A stretch of DNA of 64,000 nt from Paraherbaspirillum soli (GTDB lineage: Bacteria > Pseudomonadota > Gammaproteobacteria > Burkholderiales > Burkholderiaceae_D). The notes beneath the pieces were generated by a model. That model did no database searches and was not told the DNA's origin. It saw only the letters and a list, made by a program, of their open reading frames with translations. The translations under genes were made by a program, and so were the position numbers. The stretch is from NCBI RefSeq assembly GCF_042654985.1, contig NZ_JBHSMT010000030.1, positions 62,001 to 126,000 of the forward strand, in the 5' to 3' direction. This document shows positions 9,468 through 17,886 of the stretch, piece by piece; the stretch's first letter is position 1, and the number at the start of each line of letters is the position of its first letter.

Positions 9468-11162
9468 TTATTTTTCCGGATTGCTGGTCGGCAGCGACAT
9501 CTCGTGATGGAAGATGTTGTGCGGATCAAAGGCTTTCTTGGCCTTGACCAGATCGTCGACCTTGTTGCCGTAGTACAGACGCAGCCACTGTGGATCGACG
9601 GTCTTATGGTCGTCATCGGTGTATTTCATGTCGATGTCCGGATAGCTGATATAGCAGCCTTCGTACCGAGGGTTCGGCTCTATTTCATATGGTTTTCCAC
9701 CCTGGTTTTTATGGACATCCTTAAAAATCTTGCGTATCCATGCAATATGCTTGCGTTCGATCTCGGCCGCCTCCCCTGGAGTTTGCCCGGCGCTGACGGC
9801 CCAGTAGGTCTGGTATTGGCTTTTCAACAGCGACCTGCGTTGATAGACGGAATTTTCGATGTTATATGCGGGATTGGGATCGTTCATACGGCCGCCGTAT
9901 GAGTCGATTTGTACCAGCGACTGCGTCAGGACCGGATCGTCGTTATTCAGGTTGTTCCACAATGCATCGATTTCCGTATCCGTGAAATTCCCGATTTGGT
10001 ACGACGATTTATACTTGCCGCGCTGATTGGCGCCTGAGCCGTTGATCAACTGCGTCAGAGGCAGCCAGTCCAGACGCAAGGCATCCTTGAGTGCATCGTC
10101 CGCCTTCTGGCCACCGCGCGGATTATTCATCGCAGGGATATTCGGCGCAATGAAAGAGTTCCCGACCAGCGGCTTGAAGCCCGCTGCGTCTGTCATGGTC
10201 TTGACGAAATCGACCAAGGGCTGGCTATTAGTGTCGTTCAAAGTACCGTCGAGACCGGTATATTGCATCGCCAGCGCAACCGAGCCGCTGGACCTGTGCT
10301 GGAACTTGCCCAGCACAAACAAACCGCCATTCGCTTTGGTTGGATTGGGGCTATCCCATTCGGCGTCGTGAGTCTTGAACCATTGCCAGTATGCTTGCAG
10401 GAAATTACCGAATCGCTCTTTGCCGACCCTATCCCACTCAGCCCACGGAAATTCGAGCACCAGCCAATAAGCTTCGCGCGGCGCATCGGGCAGCTCACTG
10501 AAATAATAATTGGTAATGATGCCGAGGTTGCCACCGCCGCCGCCGCAACAGGACAGGAACAACAGCCTATCGTTGTTGGTGCTCTTTCGATTCACATGTT
10601 TCTGGACAACGCTTTTACCGTCCGGAGCCGGCACCAGGATGTCGACCCCGGATAGCCAATCCACGGTCAGTCCTTGCATGCGCGACGACAGCCCATAACC
10701 GCCGCCTGAAATATGGCCGCCGACGCCGACCGAATAACAGGAACCACCCGGCAAGGCTTTGCCTGTCTGTTTGTACAAATCGACGTAGCTGTTCCAGTTC
10801 TGGCTGCCCGCCGCAATGCGGAATTTGTAGACAACTTTTTCAGGGTTCGGATGGGAGAGCCCTTTTTCGTCGTATTCCAGGCCCGACATGGGGCCCAGAT
10901 CGATAATGGCGAGTTGTTTTTTACCGGGTTCCGGCAATGTATTCGACACAAACCCTTCGTAACAATGACCGCCGCTTCGCACCGTCAGGCGATAGCCTCT
11001 GCCCAAGGCATCGTTGGCAGCCAGCGCTACTTCTTCCGCGGTCTTGCAAACGTAAATGAGAGAAGCGCCAGGATCGCCTTGTGGCGGCCAACGCAAATTG
11101 AATCCCTTCTTGAGGGTTTCATAACGGGGATCCTGCTGGTTCACTTCGACAAAACTGGCCAT
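9468..11162 (-). CDS. FAD-linked oxidase, berberine-bridge type
   Basis: Predicted oxidase of 564 residues with an N-terminal PCMH FAD-binding domain and a C-terminal berberine/BBE segment (QWLRLYYG, then FDPHNIFHHEMS). Two features suggest bicovalent flavin attachment: the His in RSGGHCYEG (about residue 67) and the Cys in GGSCYSVGVGGHISGGGYG (about residue 142), positions used in glucooligosaccharide and aclacinomycin oxidases. No signal peptide is evident. Substrates of such enzymes range from sugars to secondary metabolites, and none can be assigned here. Its promoter region carries unusual palindromes (11213-11335). The gene looks less G+C-rich than its neighbours, possibly acquired. Confidence 0.85.
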   Translation of the reverse strand: MASFVEVNQQDPRYETLKKGFNLRWPPQGDPGASLIYVCKTAEEVALAANDALGRGYRLTVRSGGHCYEGFVSNTLPEPGKKQLAIIDLGPMSGLEYDEKGLSHPNPEKVVYKFRIAAGSQNWNSYVDLYKQTGKALPGGSCYSVGVGGHISGGGYGLSSRMQGLTVDWLSGVDILVPAPDGKSVVQKHVNRKSTNNDRLLFLSCCGGGGGNLGIITNYYFSELPDAPREAYWLVLEFPWAEWDRVGKERFGNFLQAYWQWFKTHDAEWDSPNPTKANGGLFVLGKFQHRSSGSVALAMQYTGLDGTLNDTNSQPLVDFVKTMTDAAGFKPLVGNSFIAPNIPAMNNPRGGQKADDALKDALRLDWLPLTQLINGSGANQRGKYKSSYQIGNFTDTEIDALWNNLNNDDPVLTQSLVQIDSYGGRMNDPNPAYNIENSVYQRRSLLKSQYQTYWAVSAGQTPGEAAEIERKHIAWIRKIFKDVHKNQGGKPYEIEPNPRYEGCYISYPDIDMKYTDDDHKTVDPQWLRLYYGNKVDDLVKAKKAFDPHNIFHHEMSLPTSNPEK

Positions 11163-11212
11163 ACATCATCTCCTCAAGGTGTAAGAAACGAATTTCATGT
11201 ACCAAAGAAACC

Positions 11213-11335
11213 ATTTGCAAATATCACAACGCAACGCCGGGCAGCGGTGCTTGTTTTGCCTCAACGTCGCCGCACATGTAATCAGCTTATGACAGGTCTG
11301 TGACCTGTCATTATTGACAGGTTGTATTTGCAAAT
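11213..11335. promoter_or_regulatory. Operator-like palindromes upstream of the FAD oxidase
   Basis: GACAGGTCTGTGACCTGTC at 11291-11309 is a dyad with 8-base arms and a 3-base centre. A third half-site TGACAGGTT follows at 11315-11323. The 10-base perfect palindrome ATTTGCAAAT occurs at 11213-11222 and again at 11326-11335. These sit upstream of the oxidase start at 11162 and downstream of the ABC gene cluster. They suggest regulator binding, but no local regulator gene is adjacent. Confidence 0.55.
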
Positions 11336-11378
11336 TATTCTGCTTGCCTTGTGACGACTAGAGCCTCCCCTTCAGGAT

Positions 11379-12080
11379 TCAGACTTCAAGCCACTTCTTC
11401 CTGACCCCAGCATCCCCGCGCAAATCCTGCGGCGTGCCGGCAAACACGATCTGCCCATGCCCCATCACCAGCACGCGGTCGGAAATCTCCAGCGCTATCG
11501 CCAATTTTTGCTCAACCAGCAACACCGACACGCCCTGCGCTTTCAAGCGCAGCAAACAGTCGGCCACCAGCCTGACCATCTGCGGCGCCAAGCCCTCGGT
11601 CGGCTCGTCGACCATGATCAGGGCGGGCTCGCCCATCAGGCTGCGGCATAAGCTGAGCATCTGCTGTTCGCCGCCCGATAACAGGCCGGCACGGGTATCG
11701 CGGCGCGACGCCAACGCTGGAAACATGTGCAGCATGGCGTCAAGCGAGCCGCACCCTTGCAAGCCGCGCTTCAGGCCCAGCAGCAGGTTCTGCTCCACCG
11801 TCAAGCTTGGGAACACCGCCCGTTCTTCCGGCACATAAGCCAATCCGTGCCGGGCAATCCGGAATGTCGGACATCCGATCAACTGCTGCCCGTTGAAGCG
11901 GATGGAGCCACTGGCGCGCACCAGCCCCATCGCGGCCTTCAGCGTGGTTGAACGGCCGGCGCCATTGCGGCCCAGCAAGCTGACGATTTCTCCCGTTCCG
12001 ACCCGCAAGTCGACGCCATGCAACACATGGCTTTGCCCGTAAAACGCATGCAGCCCGGCGATCTCGAGTAGCGCACTCAT
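11379..12080 (-). CDS. livF: LivF-type ABC transporter ATPase (Walker A Lys replaced by Arg)
   Basis: Cytoplasmic ATPase subunit of a branched-chain amino acid-type (HAAT) importer, 233 residues. The signature LSGGEQQML and Walker B LIMVDEPTEGLAP are intact. The Walker A reads GRNGAGRST: the usual lysine is arginine (codon CGT, near 11960). The start at 12080 follows the family N-terminus and overlaps the livG stop by four bases; a longer frame upstream would run into livG. It is the last gene of a four-gene cluster. The transported compound cannot be deduced. Confidence 0.87.
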   Translation of the reverse strand: MSALLEIAGLHAFYGQSHVLHGVDLRVGTGEIVSLLGRNGAGRSTTLKAAMGLVRASGSIRFNGQQLIGCPTFRIARHGLAYVPEERAVFPSLTVEQNLLLGLKRGLQGCGSLDAMLHMFPALASRRDTRAGLLSGGEQQMLSLCRSLMGEPALIMVDEPTEGLAPQMVRLVADCLLRLKAQGVSVLLVEQKLAIALEISDRVLVMGHGQIVFAGTPQDLRGDAGVRKKWLEV

Positions 12081-12835
12081 GGCCAGCCCCCCTCGCCCAG
12101 ATAGGCCGCCTGCACCGCAGCGTTGCGGCGAATCGCGGCCGGCGTGTCGCAAGCGATGATCTGCCCATCCACCAGCACCGCGATCCGGTCCGCCAGTTCA
12201 AAGACCACGTTCATATCGTGCTCGACCATCAGCAAGGTTTTGCCGCTGCTGATTCGACGGATCAACGCCACCGCCGCGGCGGATTCGTCGCGGCTCATGC
12301 CGGCGGTCGGCTCATCCAGCAACAGCAGGTCGGTGCCGCCGGCGATGGTGATGCCGATTTCCAGTGCCCGCTGTTGCGCGTAACTCAGCGAGCCGGCCAA
12401 GGCATCGCGGCAGGAACTCAGGCCGATCTGTTCCAGCACTTGCGCGGTGTTCCGGCTGGCGTCGTGCAAGCCGGACAAACGCCGCCAGAATGCATAGCGA
12501 TAAGCCAATGGCCACAGTAGCGCGACGCGCAGGTTTTCCTGAACGCTCAATTGCGGAAAAATATTGCTCACCTGAAAGCTGCGCGCCAAGCCGCGACGAT
12601 TGACCTGGAACGGCGTCAACCCTGCGATGCTGCGGCCGTGCAGCAAAATTTCGCCGCTGCTCGGCGCCGCACGGCCCGATATCAGATTGAATAAAGTGGT
12701 CTTGCCGGCGCCGTTCGGGCCGATCAAAGCCAGCCGTTCGCCTTGCTGAAGTTGCAAGTCGACGCCGCAAATAATCGCGCTATTAGCGACCTTTTTGTGT
12801 ACATCTTTCAATGCCAGAACAGTCGCGCTCATCAT
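12077..12835 (-). CDS. livG: LivG-type ABC transporter ATPase
   Basis: Second ATPase subunit of the same importer, 252 residues. Walker A GPNGAGKTT near residue 40 is normal, the signature is LSYAQQRALEI, and Walker B reads LLLLDEPTAGMS with the downstream HDMNVVFELADRI switch region. The start at 12835 overlaps the livM stop (12832-12834); ATG 12832 directly after it is an alternative. Four-base overlaps on both sides indicate a tightly coupled operon. Confidence 0.88.
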   Translation of the reverse strand: MMSATVLALKDVHKKVANSAIICGVDLQLQQGERLALIGPNGAGKTTLFNLISGRAAPSSGEILLHGRSIAGLTPFQVNRRGLARSFQVSNIFPQLSVQENLRVALLWPLAYRYAFWRRLSGLHDASRNTAQVLEQIGLSSCRDALAGSLSYAQQRALEIGITIAGGTDLLLLDEPTAGMSRDESAAAVALIRRISSGKTLLMVEHDMNVVFELADRIAVLVDGQIIACDTPAAIRRNAAVQAAYLGEGGWP

Positions 12836-14058
12836 CGCCGCTCCTCGATCAGCGCCGCCAGCCTGCTCCGGAAACGCGGCCCGGCGCAACGCAAGACCAA
12901 AGCTGCCGCCGCCATAGCCGCGGCACACAGGATCATCCAGCCATACGGATAAGGACTAGTCGGCAATCCATCGCTGATGCCCGACCCATGCCGGTAAACA
13001 ATTTCAATCAATGCCACGCTGGCGCCTGACAGCAGCAACATGGCGCCCGCCATCAGGAACAATGGTTTTGCCAGTCGGACCCACTGGCGCAACTCCAGCC
13101 GGCGCATGACCGCTACCGACGACACCATCACCCCGGCCATGCCGCCCGGCGCAAACAGCACAAGCCCCATGAACAACAAACCAAGATATAGCTGCCAGGC
13201 GCGGGTATAAGTCGATAGCAGCGCCGTAAACAACACCCCGACCACCGCACCGATCAGCGGCCCGAAGAAGGTGCCGATGCCGCCGATAAAGGTAAACAAC
13301 AGGATTTGCGCCGAGCGCAGCAAGCCCAGGTTTTCGGCGCTGGCGATTTCCACGTTGATGGCCGCCAGCGCCCCGGCGATACCGGCGAAGAAGGCCGACA
13401 GGATGAACATCAGATAACGCACATGGCGTGGGTCGTAGCCGATGAAGGCGGCGCGCTCGGGATTCTCGCGCACCGCATTGGCGATCCGTCCCAGCGGCGT
13501 CCGCGTCAATCCGAACATGGCGGCAGTACAGACAAAAAGCCAGCCGGCGATCAGGTAATACACCTGCAGCTGCGACCCAAAGTCGATCCCGAACCACGCC
13601 GGCCCAAGCACACGGTCGGTGCTGATGCCGCCCTCGCCCCCAAAAAAAGCCGGAAACATGAAAGCCCCGGCCGTCACCAACTCGACCAAAGCCAGGCTGA
13701 TCATCGACAAGGCGGTGCCGGACCTGCGCGTCGTGACAAAGCCGAATAAGGCGCCGCACAGCGCCCCCGCCATGCCGCCCAGCAGCGGAATGCAGAGCAG
13801 CACCGCAGCGGATGCCCCCGCCATCCGGTTCATTGCATGCACCGCGGCAAACGCCCCCAGCCCGGCATACACCGCATGACCGAAGGACAGCATGCCCGCC
13901 TGCCCCAGCAACATATTGAACGACAGTGCCAGGATCATCATGCTGCCGCATTGCGCCAGCAGCGACAGCGCCGCATTCTGCGGAAAAACCAGCGGCGCGC
14001 CAAGCAATGCCAGCGCAAAACCGCCCCAGGTCAGCCGGCGCAGTGTATTTACATGCAT
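12832..14058 (-). CDS. livM: LivM-type ABC permease
   Basis: Inner-membrane permease of 408 residues with about 10 hydrophobic segments. The LivM/BPD_transp_2 pattern GHAVYAGLGAF lies near residue 58 and the EAA-like segment GGIGTFFGPLIGAVVG near 255. ATG 14058 is chosen because AAGGA lies about 8 bases upstream and it falls just after the livH stop. The C-terminal ~90 residues form an extra hydrophobic extension beyond a typical LivM, whose role is unknown. Confidence 0.86.
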   Translation of the reverse strand: MHVNTLRRLTWGGFALALLGAPLVFPQNAALSLLAQCGSMMILALSFNMLLGQAGMLSFGHAVYAGLGAFAAVHAMNRMAGASAAVLLCIPLLGGMAGALCGALFGFVTTRRSGTALSMISLALVELVTAGAFMFPAFFGGEGGISTDRVLGPAWFGIDFGSQLQVYYLIAGWLFVCTAAMFGLTRTPLGRIANAVRENPERAAFIGYDPRHVRYLMFILSAFFAGIAGALAAINVEIASAENLGLLRSAQILLFTFIGGIGTFFGPLIGAVVGVLFTALLSTYTRAWQLYLGLLFMGLVLFAPGGMAGVMVSSVAVMRRLELRQWVRLAKPLFLMAGAMLLLSGASVALIEIVYRHGSGISDGLPTSPYPYGWMILCAAAMAAAALVLRCAGPRFRSRLAALIEERR

Positions 14059-14062
14059 GCCG

Positions 14063-15010
14063 TCATCCTTCACGCACGCCAAGCAAGCCGCGCGGCCGCG
14101 CCAGCATCACGATAATCAATAACAGGTAGGGCAGGATGGGCGCGACCTGCGCCACTGTCAGTTGCAACAACGGATAACCGCTGGCGGCCGCATCGACCCG
14201 GATACCGAAGTGCGCCAAAGCACTCAATAAAGAAACATCCAGCGCCACCGCATACGTCTGTGCCACCCCGATCAACAAGGACGCCACAAAAGCCCCGGCC
14301 AGCGAACCCAGGCCGCCGACCACCACCACCACGAAAATAATGCTGCCGACCCCAGCCGCCATGCCCGGCTCGGTCACGAAGGCGTTGCCGCCCACCACCC
14401 CGGCCAGCCCCGCCAATGCGCAACCGGCGGCAAACACCAGCGTATAAATGCGCGGCACGTTATGCCCCAGCGCCTCGACCATCTGCGGATGGCTCAATGC
14501 CGCCTGAACCACCAGGCCGAGCCGCGAGCGCTTCAAAAACAGATACGTCGCCAACAAAATCAGCAGCGCCAGCAGCATCATGAAGCCCCGATACAGCGGG
14601 AAAGCGGTGCCGTACAAAGTGAACAAGGCGCTATCCAGCTGCGCCGGAACCGCATAAGGCAAGGCCGACTTGCCCCACACCAGTTGCACCAGTTCGACGA
14701 TCAGGTAGGACAGGCCGAAGGTGAACAGCAACTCCGGCACCTGACCGTAGCGATGCACATGGCGCAGCCCGAAGTGCTCGACCAGCGCCCCGAGCGTCCC
14801 GACCAGCAGCGGCGACAGCACCAGCGCCGGCCAGAATCCGAGTTTGACGCTGATCGCATAGGCGAAATAAGCGCCCAGCATATAAAAGCTCGCGTGCGCA
14901 AAATTCAGCACTCCCAGCATGCTGAAGATCAGCGTCAGCCCCGCCGACAGCAGAAACAACAGCAGTCCATAGCTGAGGCCGTTCAGCAAAGTGATTAAAG
15001 TGAATTCCAT
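14063..15010 (-). CDS. livH: LivH-type ABC permease
   Basis: Inner-membrane permease of 315 residues, first gene of the livHMGF-type cluster. It starts with the usual LivH N-terminus (LLNGLSYGLLLFLLSAGLTLIFSMLGVLNFAHA) and ends with a Pro-Arg-Gly-Leu (RPRGLLG) tail near the C-terminus. The conserved GGLGSLAGAF segment lies near residue 235. No periplasmic binding-protein gene occurs upstream or downstream in the window, so the receptor must be encoded elsewhere. The upstream neighbour is divergent. Confidence 0.88.
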   Translation of the reverse strand: MEFTLITLLNGLSYGLLLFLLSAGLTLIFSMLGVLNFAHASFYMLGAYFAYAISVKLGFWPALVLSPLLVGTLGALVEHFGLRHVHRYGQVPELLFTFGLSYLIVELVQLVWGKSALPYAVPAQLDSALFTLYGTAFPLYRGFMMLLALLILLATYLFLKRSRLGLVVQAALSHPQMVEALGHNVPRIYTLVFAAGCALAGLAGVVGGNAFVTEPGMAAGVGSIIFVVVVVGGLGSLAGAFVASLLIGVAQTYAVALDVSLLSALAHFGIRVDAAASGYPLLQLTVAQVAPILPYLLLIIVMLARPRGLLGVREG

Positions 15011-15122
15011 GCGATGGAGCGAGCTGGCTGATGATGATTCATAGGGTGGCGACGCAGATTGAAGGACAGGTAAACAGGTCCGGCATTTTACCGGCTTGCT
15101 CGGCGAAAATATTTTCGTATTT

Positions 15123-15162
15123 TTACCTTGGTAATATTGACGCCCACATTACACCCGGGTAA
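15123..15162. promoter_or_regulatory. Tandem TTAC/GGTAA dyads upstream of the DUF2239 gene
   Basis: TTACCTTGGTAA at 15123-15134 is a perfect 5-base-arm dyad. A second, imperfect one (TTACACCCGGGTAA at 15149-15162, containing the palindrome ACCCGGGT) has its centre 28 bases downstream. Both continue into the same GGTAATAT. They lie in the space between livH and the DUF2239 gene, so either direction could be controlled. The binding protein is unknown. Confidence 0.5.
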
Positions 15163-15201
15163 TATCTGCGACATACTCTTATTTTGAGAAAGGTTTTTCA
15201 G

Positions 15202-15819
15202 ATGAACCAGCACACAGAACGTCCCGTCATCGCCTTTGCCGGCCCGCACCGCATCGCTTCCGGTCAATTGGCTTTGGTAGCTTTAAAGGTAAAAGAGCTG
15301 ATCGATCGCAACGAATCCGCACCCATCCTGATCTTCGACGACATCACCAGCGAACCGGTCGAAGTCGATTTTCGCGGCACCGCGGAGCAAGTGGTGCAAC
15401 GACTGTCGGTCGCCGAAGCGGCAGTTGAAAAAGCCGCGCCGGAAGACGCGCAGGAACCGGCACGCGGCCCAGGCCGGCCGAAGCTGGGCGTGATCGGGCG
15501 CGAGGTCACGCTGCTGCCGCGGCATTGGGACTGGCTCAACAGCCAGCGCGGCGGCGCCTCGGTAGCCTTGCGCAAACTGGTCGAGGATGCCAAGCGGCGC
15601 AGCGACGGCCGCGACCAGATCCGCCGCGCACAGGAATACGCCTACCGCTTCATGTCGGCCATGGCCGGCAACCAGCCCGATTTTGAAGAAGCGAACCGCG
15701 CTTTTTTTGCCGGCGACCAGGCCGGATTCGAACGCTTGGTCGAGGCTTGGCCGGTCGATATTCGGGAGCATGCCAGGACCCTGGCAACGCGCAGCTTTCA
15801 GCAGCCGAGCGCCGAGTAA
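15202..15819 (+). CDS. DUF2239 family protein
   Basis: Soluble protein of 205 residues. The family is recognised from the N-terminal FAGPHRIASGQLALVA, the central PGRPKLGVIGREVTLLPRHWDWL, and the C-terminal YRFMSAMAGNQPDFEEANRAFFAGD. DUF2239 members have no established function; the GRPKLGV-LPRHWDWL part suggests a DNA-binding-like helix, but this is conjecture. ATG 15202 is preferred to an in-frame TTG six codons upstream, with AAGG nine bases before it. A small P-loop kinase gene follows 30 bases downstream, perhaps in one transcript. Confidence 0.85.
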   Translation: MNQHTERPVIAFAGPHRIASGQLALVALKVKELIDRNESAPILIFDDITSEPVEVDFRGTAEQVVQRLSVAEAAVEKAAPEDAQEPARGPGRPKLGVIGREVTLLPRHWDWLNSQRGGASVALRKLVEDAKRRSDGRDQIRRAQEYAYRFMSAMAGNQPDFEEANRAFFAGDQAGFERLVEAWPVDIREHARTLATRSFQQPSAE

Positions 15820-15849
15820 CAGCACGCAACCAATTCAGCGGAATAAGCC

Positions 15850-16368
15850 ATGACAAATATCCAAACAGTTCACCTTATCTATGGCCCGCTCGGTGCGGGC
15901 AAATCGACTTATGCACGAAAAATCGCAGCTGAGACAAGCGCCGTTCGTTTTTCAATCGATGAATGGATGCACACCTTATTTGGCGATGACCAGCCTGCTC
16001 AAAAGGACTCGGCGTGGATCAACTGGGCCATGACGCGTGTCACGCGTTGCGAAACGCTGATCTGGTCAAGCAGCATGCAAATCCTGACGTCAGGACGGGA
16101 CGTGATCCTTGATCTTGGCTTGCTGCGTGCAACCGACCGCGATCGCCTGAGTTCCCTGGTCGAGGCAAGCGGTCATCGGGTTTTGCCCTGTTTTGTCGAC
16201 GCGGATCGCAGCGTACGCCGGCAACGTGTATTGCAGAGAAACGTGGAACAGGGCGACACCTATTCGTTCGACGTGACACCAGCGATGTTTGATGCGATGG
16301 AAATGTTTTTCGAGCGGCCGACGGCAGAAGAGCTGCGCCGCTCAATCAAAACTTTGCCGTCAAATTGA
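15850..16368 (+). CDS. P-loop kinase-like ATPase
   Basis: Cytoplasmic protein of 172 residues with Walker A GPLGAGKST at residues 12-20 and a following FSIDEWMH acidic motif. The fold resembles the AAA_33/zeta-toxin-like small-molecule kinase group. The DLGLL segment near residue 93 and the later RRQRVLQRN run fit a lid with arginines. The phosphorylated substrate is unknown. It follows the DUF2239 gene on the same strand. No antitoxin-like partner is adjacent, so a toxin role has no support. Confidence 0.7.
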   Translation: MTNIQTVHLIYGPLGAGKSTYARKIAAETSAVRFSIDEWMHTLFGDDQPAQKDSAWINWAMTRVTRCETLIWSSSMQILTSGRDVILDLGLLRATDRDRLSSLVEASGHRVLPCFVDADRSVRRQRVLQRNVEQGDTYSFDVTPAMFDAMEMFFERPTAEELRRSIKTLPSN

Positions 16369-16421
16369 ACGGTGTAAGTAGTTTTGTGCCGTCCGTCACT
16401 AAGAAGATCTTGGACCAAGCC

Positions 16422-17573
16422 CTAAAACAAGCCCAGCTGCCCGGACGATTTCTCCCGCTCGGAAGGAACATACGGCCGCCTGAAGCGCGTCGCATCCAAT
16501 CTCGCAAACGAGCCGCCGCGCTGCGCCAGCCCGCATCTGATCAGCGCTTTCTCAAACCGTTGCCGCAGCAGATCGGCCCAGATCCCCTCGCCCCGCATCC
16601 TGGTCGCAAAATCGGCGTCATATGCCGCGCCGCCGCGCATCTCGCGCACGCGGTTCATCACGCGCTTGGCGCGGTCCGGGAAATGCGCGTCAAGCCACTG
16701 CTGGAACAACGGCTCAACCTCCCACGGCAGGCGCAATACGACGTAATTGGCCAGTACCGCGCCGGCTTCGGCGGCGGCTTCGATCACCCGTTCCAGGTCG
16801 GGTTCGGTGACAAACGGGATCAATGGCGCGACGCTGACGCTGACCGGGATGCCGGCCTCGGCCAAGGTCTTGATCGTCCGCAGCCGGCGTGCCGGCGCAG
16901 CGGCGCGCGGCTCCAGCGTACGCGCGATGACCGGGTCCAGCGTGGTGAGCGTGACCGCCGCCAGCACCTGCCGCTTGCGCGCCATGCTGGCCAACAGGTC
17001 GATATCGCGTTCAATCAGCGACGATTTGGTAATCAGCGCCACCGGATGATCGCAATCATGCAGCACCTGCAAAATTTTCCGCGTCAGGCCCAGCTCACGC
17101 TCGCACGGCTGATAGGCATCGGTGTTGACGCCGAGCGCAATCGGCTCGGCCACATAGGACGGCTTGGCCAGCTCGCGCAACAGCAATTGCGGCGCATTCA
17201 CCTTGGCGAAAATACGGCTCTCGAAATCCAGTCCCGGCGACAGGCCGAGGTAGCTATGCGTAGGCCGGGCGTAACAATAAATGCAGCCATGTTCGCAGCC
17301 GCGATACGGGTTCAACGACACGCGAAACGGCAAATCCGGCGAGGCATTGCGGTTCAGGATGCTCTTGGCCTGCTCTTCGGTGACGATGGTGCGCAACGGC
17401 GCCGGAGAATCGTCCTGTTCCGCCTCTACCGCCCAGCCGTCGTCAAAGTTCTCGCGCTGCTCGACTTCGTAACGCCCCTGCATGTTATTGGTCGCGCCAC
17501 GCCCTTTGCGCGGAGCGACCGGGGCTTGAAAGGTTATGGGCTGGGATAGCGGGTTTGCTTGTTTGATTGACAT
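16422..17573 (-). CDS. PA0069/Rv2578c-type radical SAM protein
   Basis: Predicted radical SAM enzyme of 383 residues. The cluster motif is CEHGCIYC (about residues 90-97) within NPYRGCEHGCIYCYARPTH, the signature of the SplB-related PA0069 family. Later conserved stretches include SSLIERDIDLL and VAPLIPFVTEP. The reaction is unknown; relation to spore photoproduct lyase suggests nucleic-acid repair but is not proof. ATG 17573 is used; an in-frame GTG two codons earlier is possible. A perfect LexA box ends only 13 bases upstream, which indicates SOS control. Confidence 0.88.
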   Translation of the reverse strand: MSIKQANPLSQPITFQAPVAPRKGRGATNNMQGRYEVEQRENFDDGWAVEAEQDDSPAPLRTIVTEEQAKSILNRNASPDLPFRVSLNPYRGCEHGCIYCYARPTHSYLGLSPGLDFESRIFAKVNAPQLLLRELAKPSYVAEPIALGVNTDAYQPCERELGLTRKILQVLHDCDHPVALITKSSLIERDIDLLASMARKRQVLAAVTLTTLDPVIARTLEPRAAAPARRLRTIKTLAEAGIPVSVSVAPLIPFVTEPDLERVIEAAAEAGAVLANYVVLRLPWEVEPLFQQWLDAHFPDRAKRVMNRVREMRGGAAYDADFATRMRGEGIWADLLRQRFEKALIRCGLAQRGGSFARLDATRFRRPYVPSEREKSSGQLGLF

Positions 17574-17582
17574 TGGCACACC

Positions 17583-17608
17583 ATATACTGTATGTTCATA
17601 CAGTATAT
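17583..17608 (-). promoter_or_regulatory. LexA (SOS) box upstream of the radical SAM gene
   Basis: The core TACTGTATGTTCATACAGTA (17586-17605) fits the classical CTGT-N8-ACAG LexA operator. Flanks extend the dyad to perfect 12-base arms around a central TT. The radical SAM start is 10-13 bases from its edge, so the box probably overlaps the promoter and the leader is very short. The divergent efflux operon begins about 280 bases away. Confidence 0.9.
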
Positions 17609-17886
17609 TAGCGTAAAAATCGGTGATAGATACATTGGAATTTCAACGGTGAGACTGATGCTTGAAGCAACGCCATGCCATCTTGCATTCCATCCCATGC
17701 TTTTTCACTTCTATCCCTTTGTTTCCGCAGATTATCGCAATAACATACCGTGCGGCAATTTTCTTCTCTACAGTAGCGGCACGCACTTATCACTGGAGCA
17801 GGCAGACCAAAATAAAACCAGCTGAAATCATTAAAAAATCCCGCATTAGGGAAGCTCTCAAAAAAATCGTTTGTAAGGGAAACTGG
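17609..17886. other. Intergenic space before the efflux operon
   Basis: About 280 bases, noticeably A+T-richer than its surroundings, between the LexA box and the efflux operon. It must contain the efflux promoter. AAGGGA at 17875-17880 is the Shine-Dalgarno of the first efflux gene. I saw no convincing dyad, riboswitch or conserved small gene. Confidence 0.5.
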
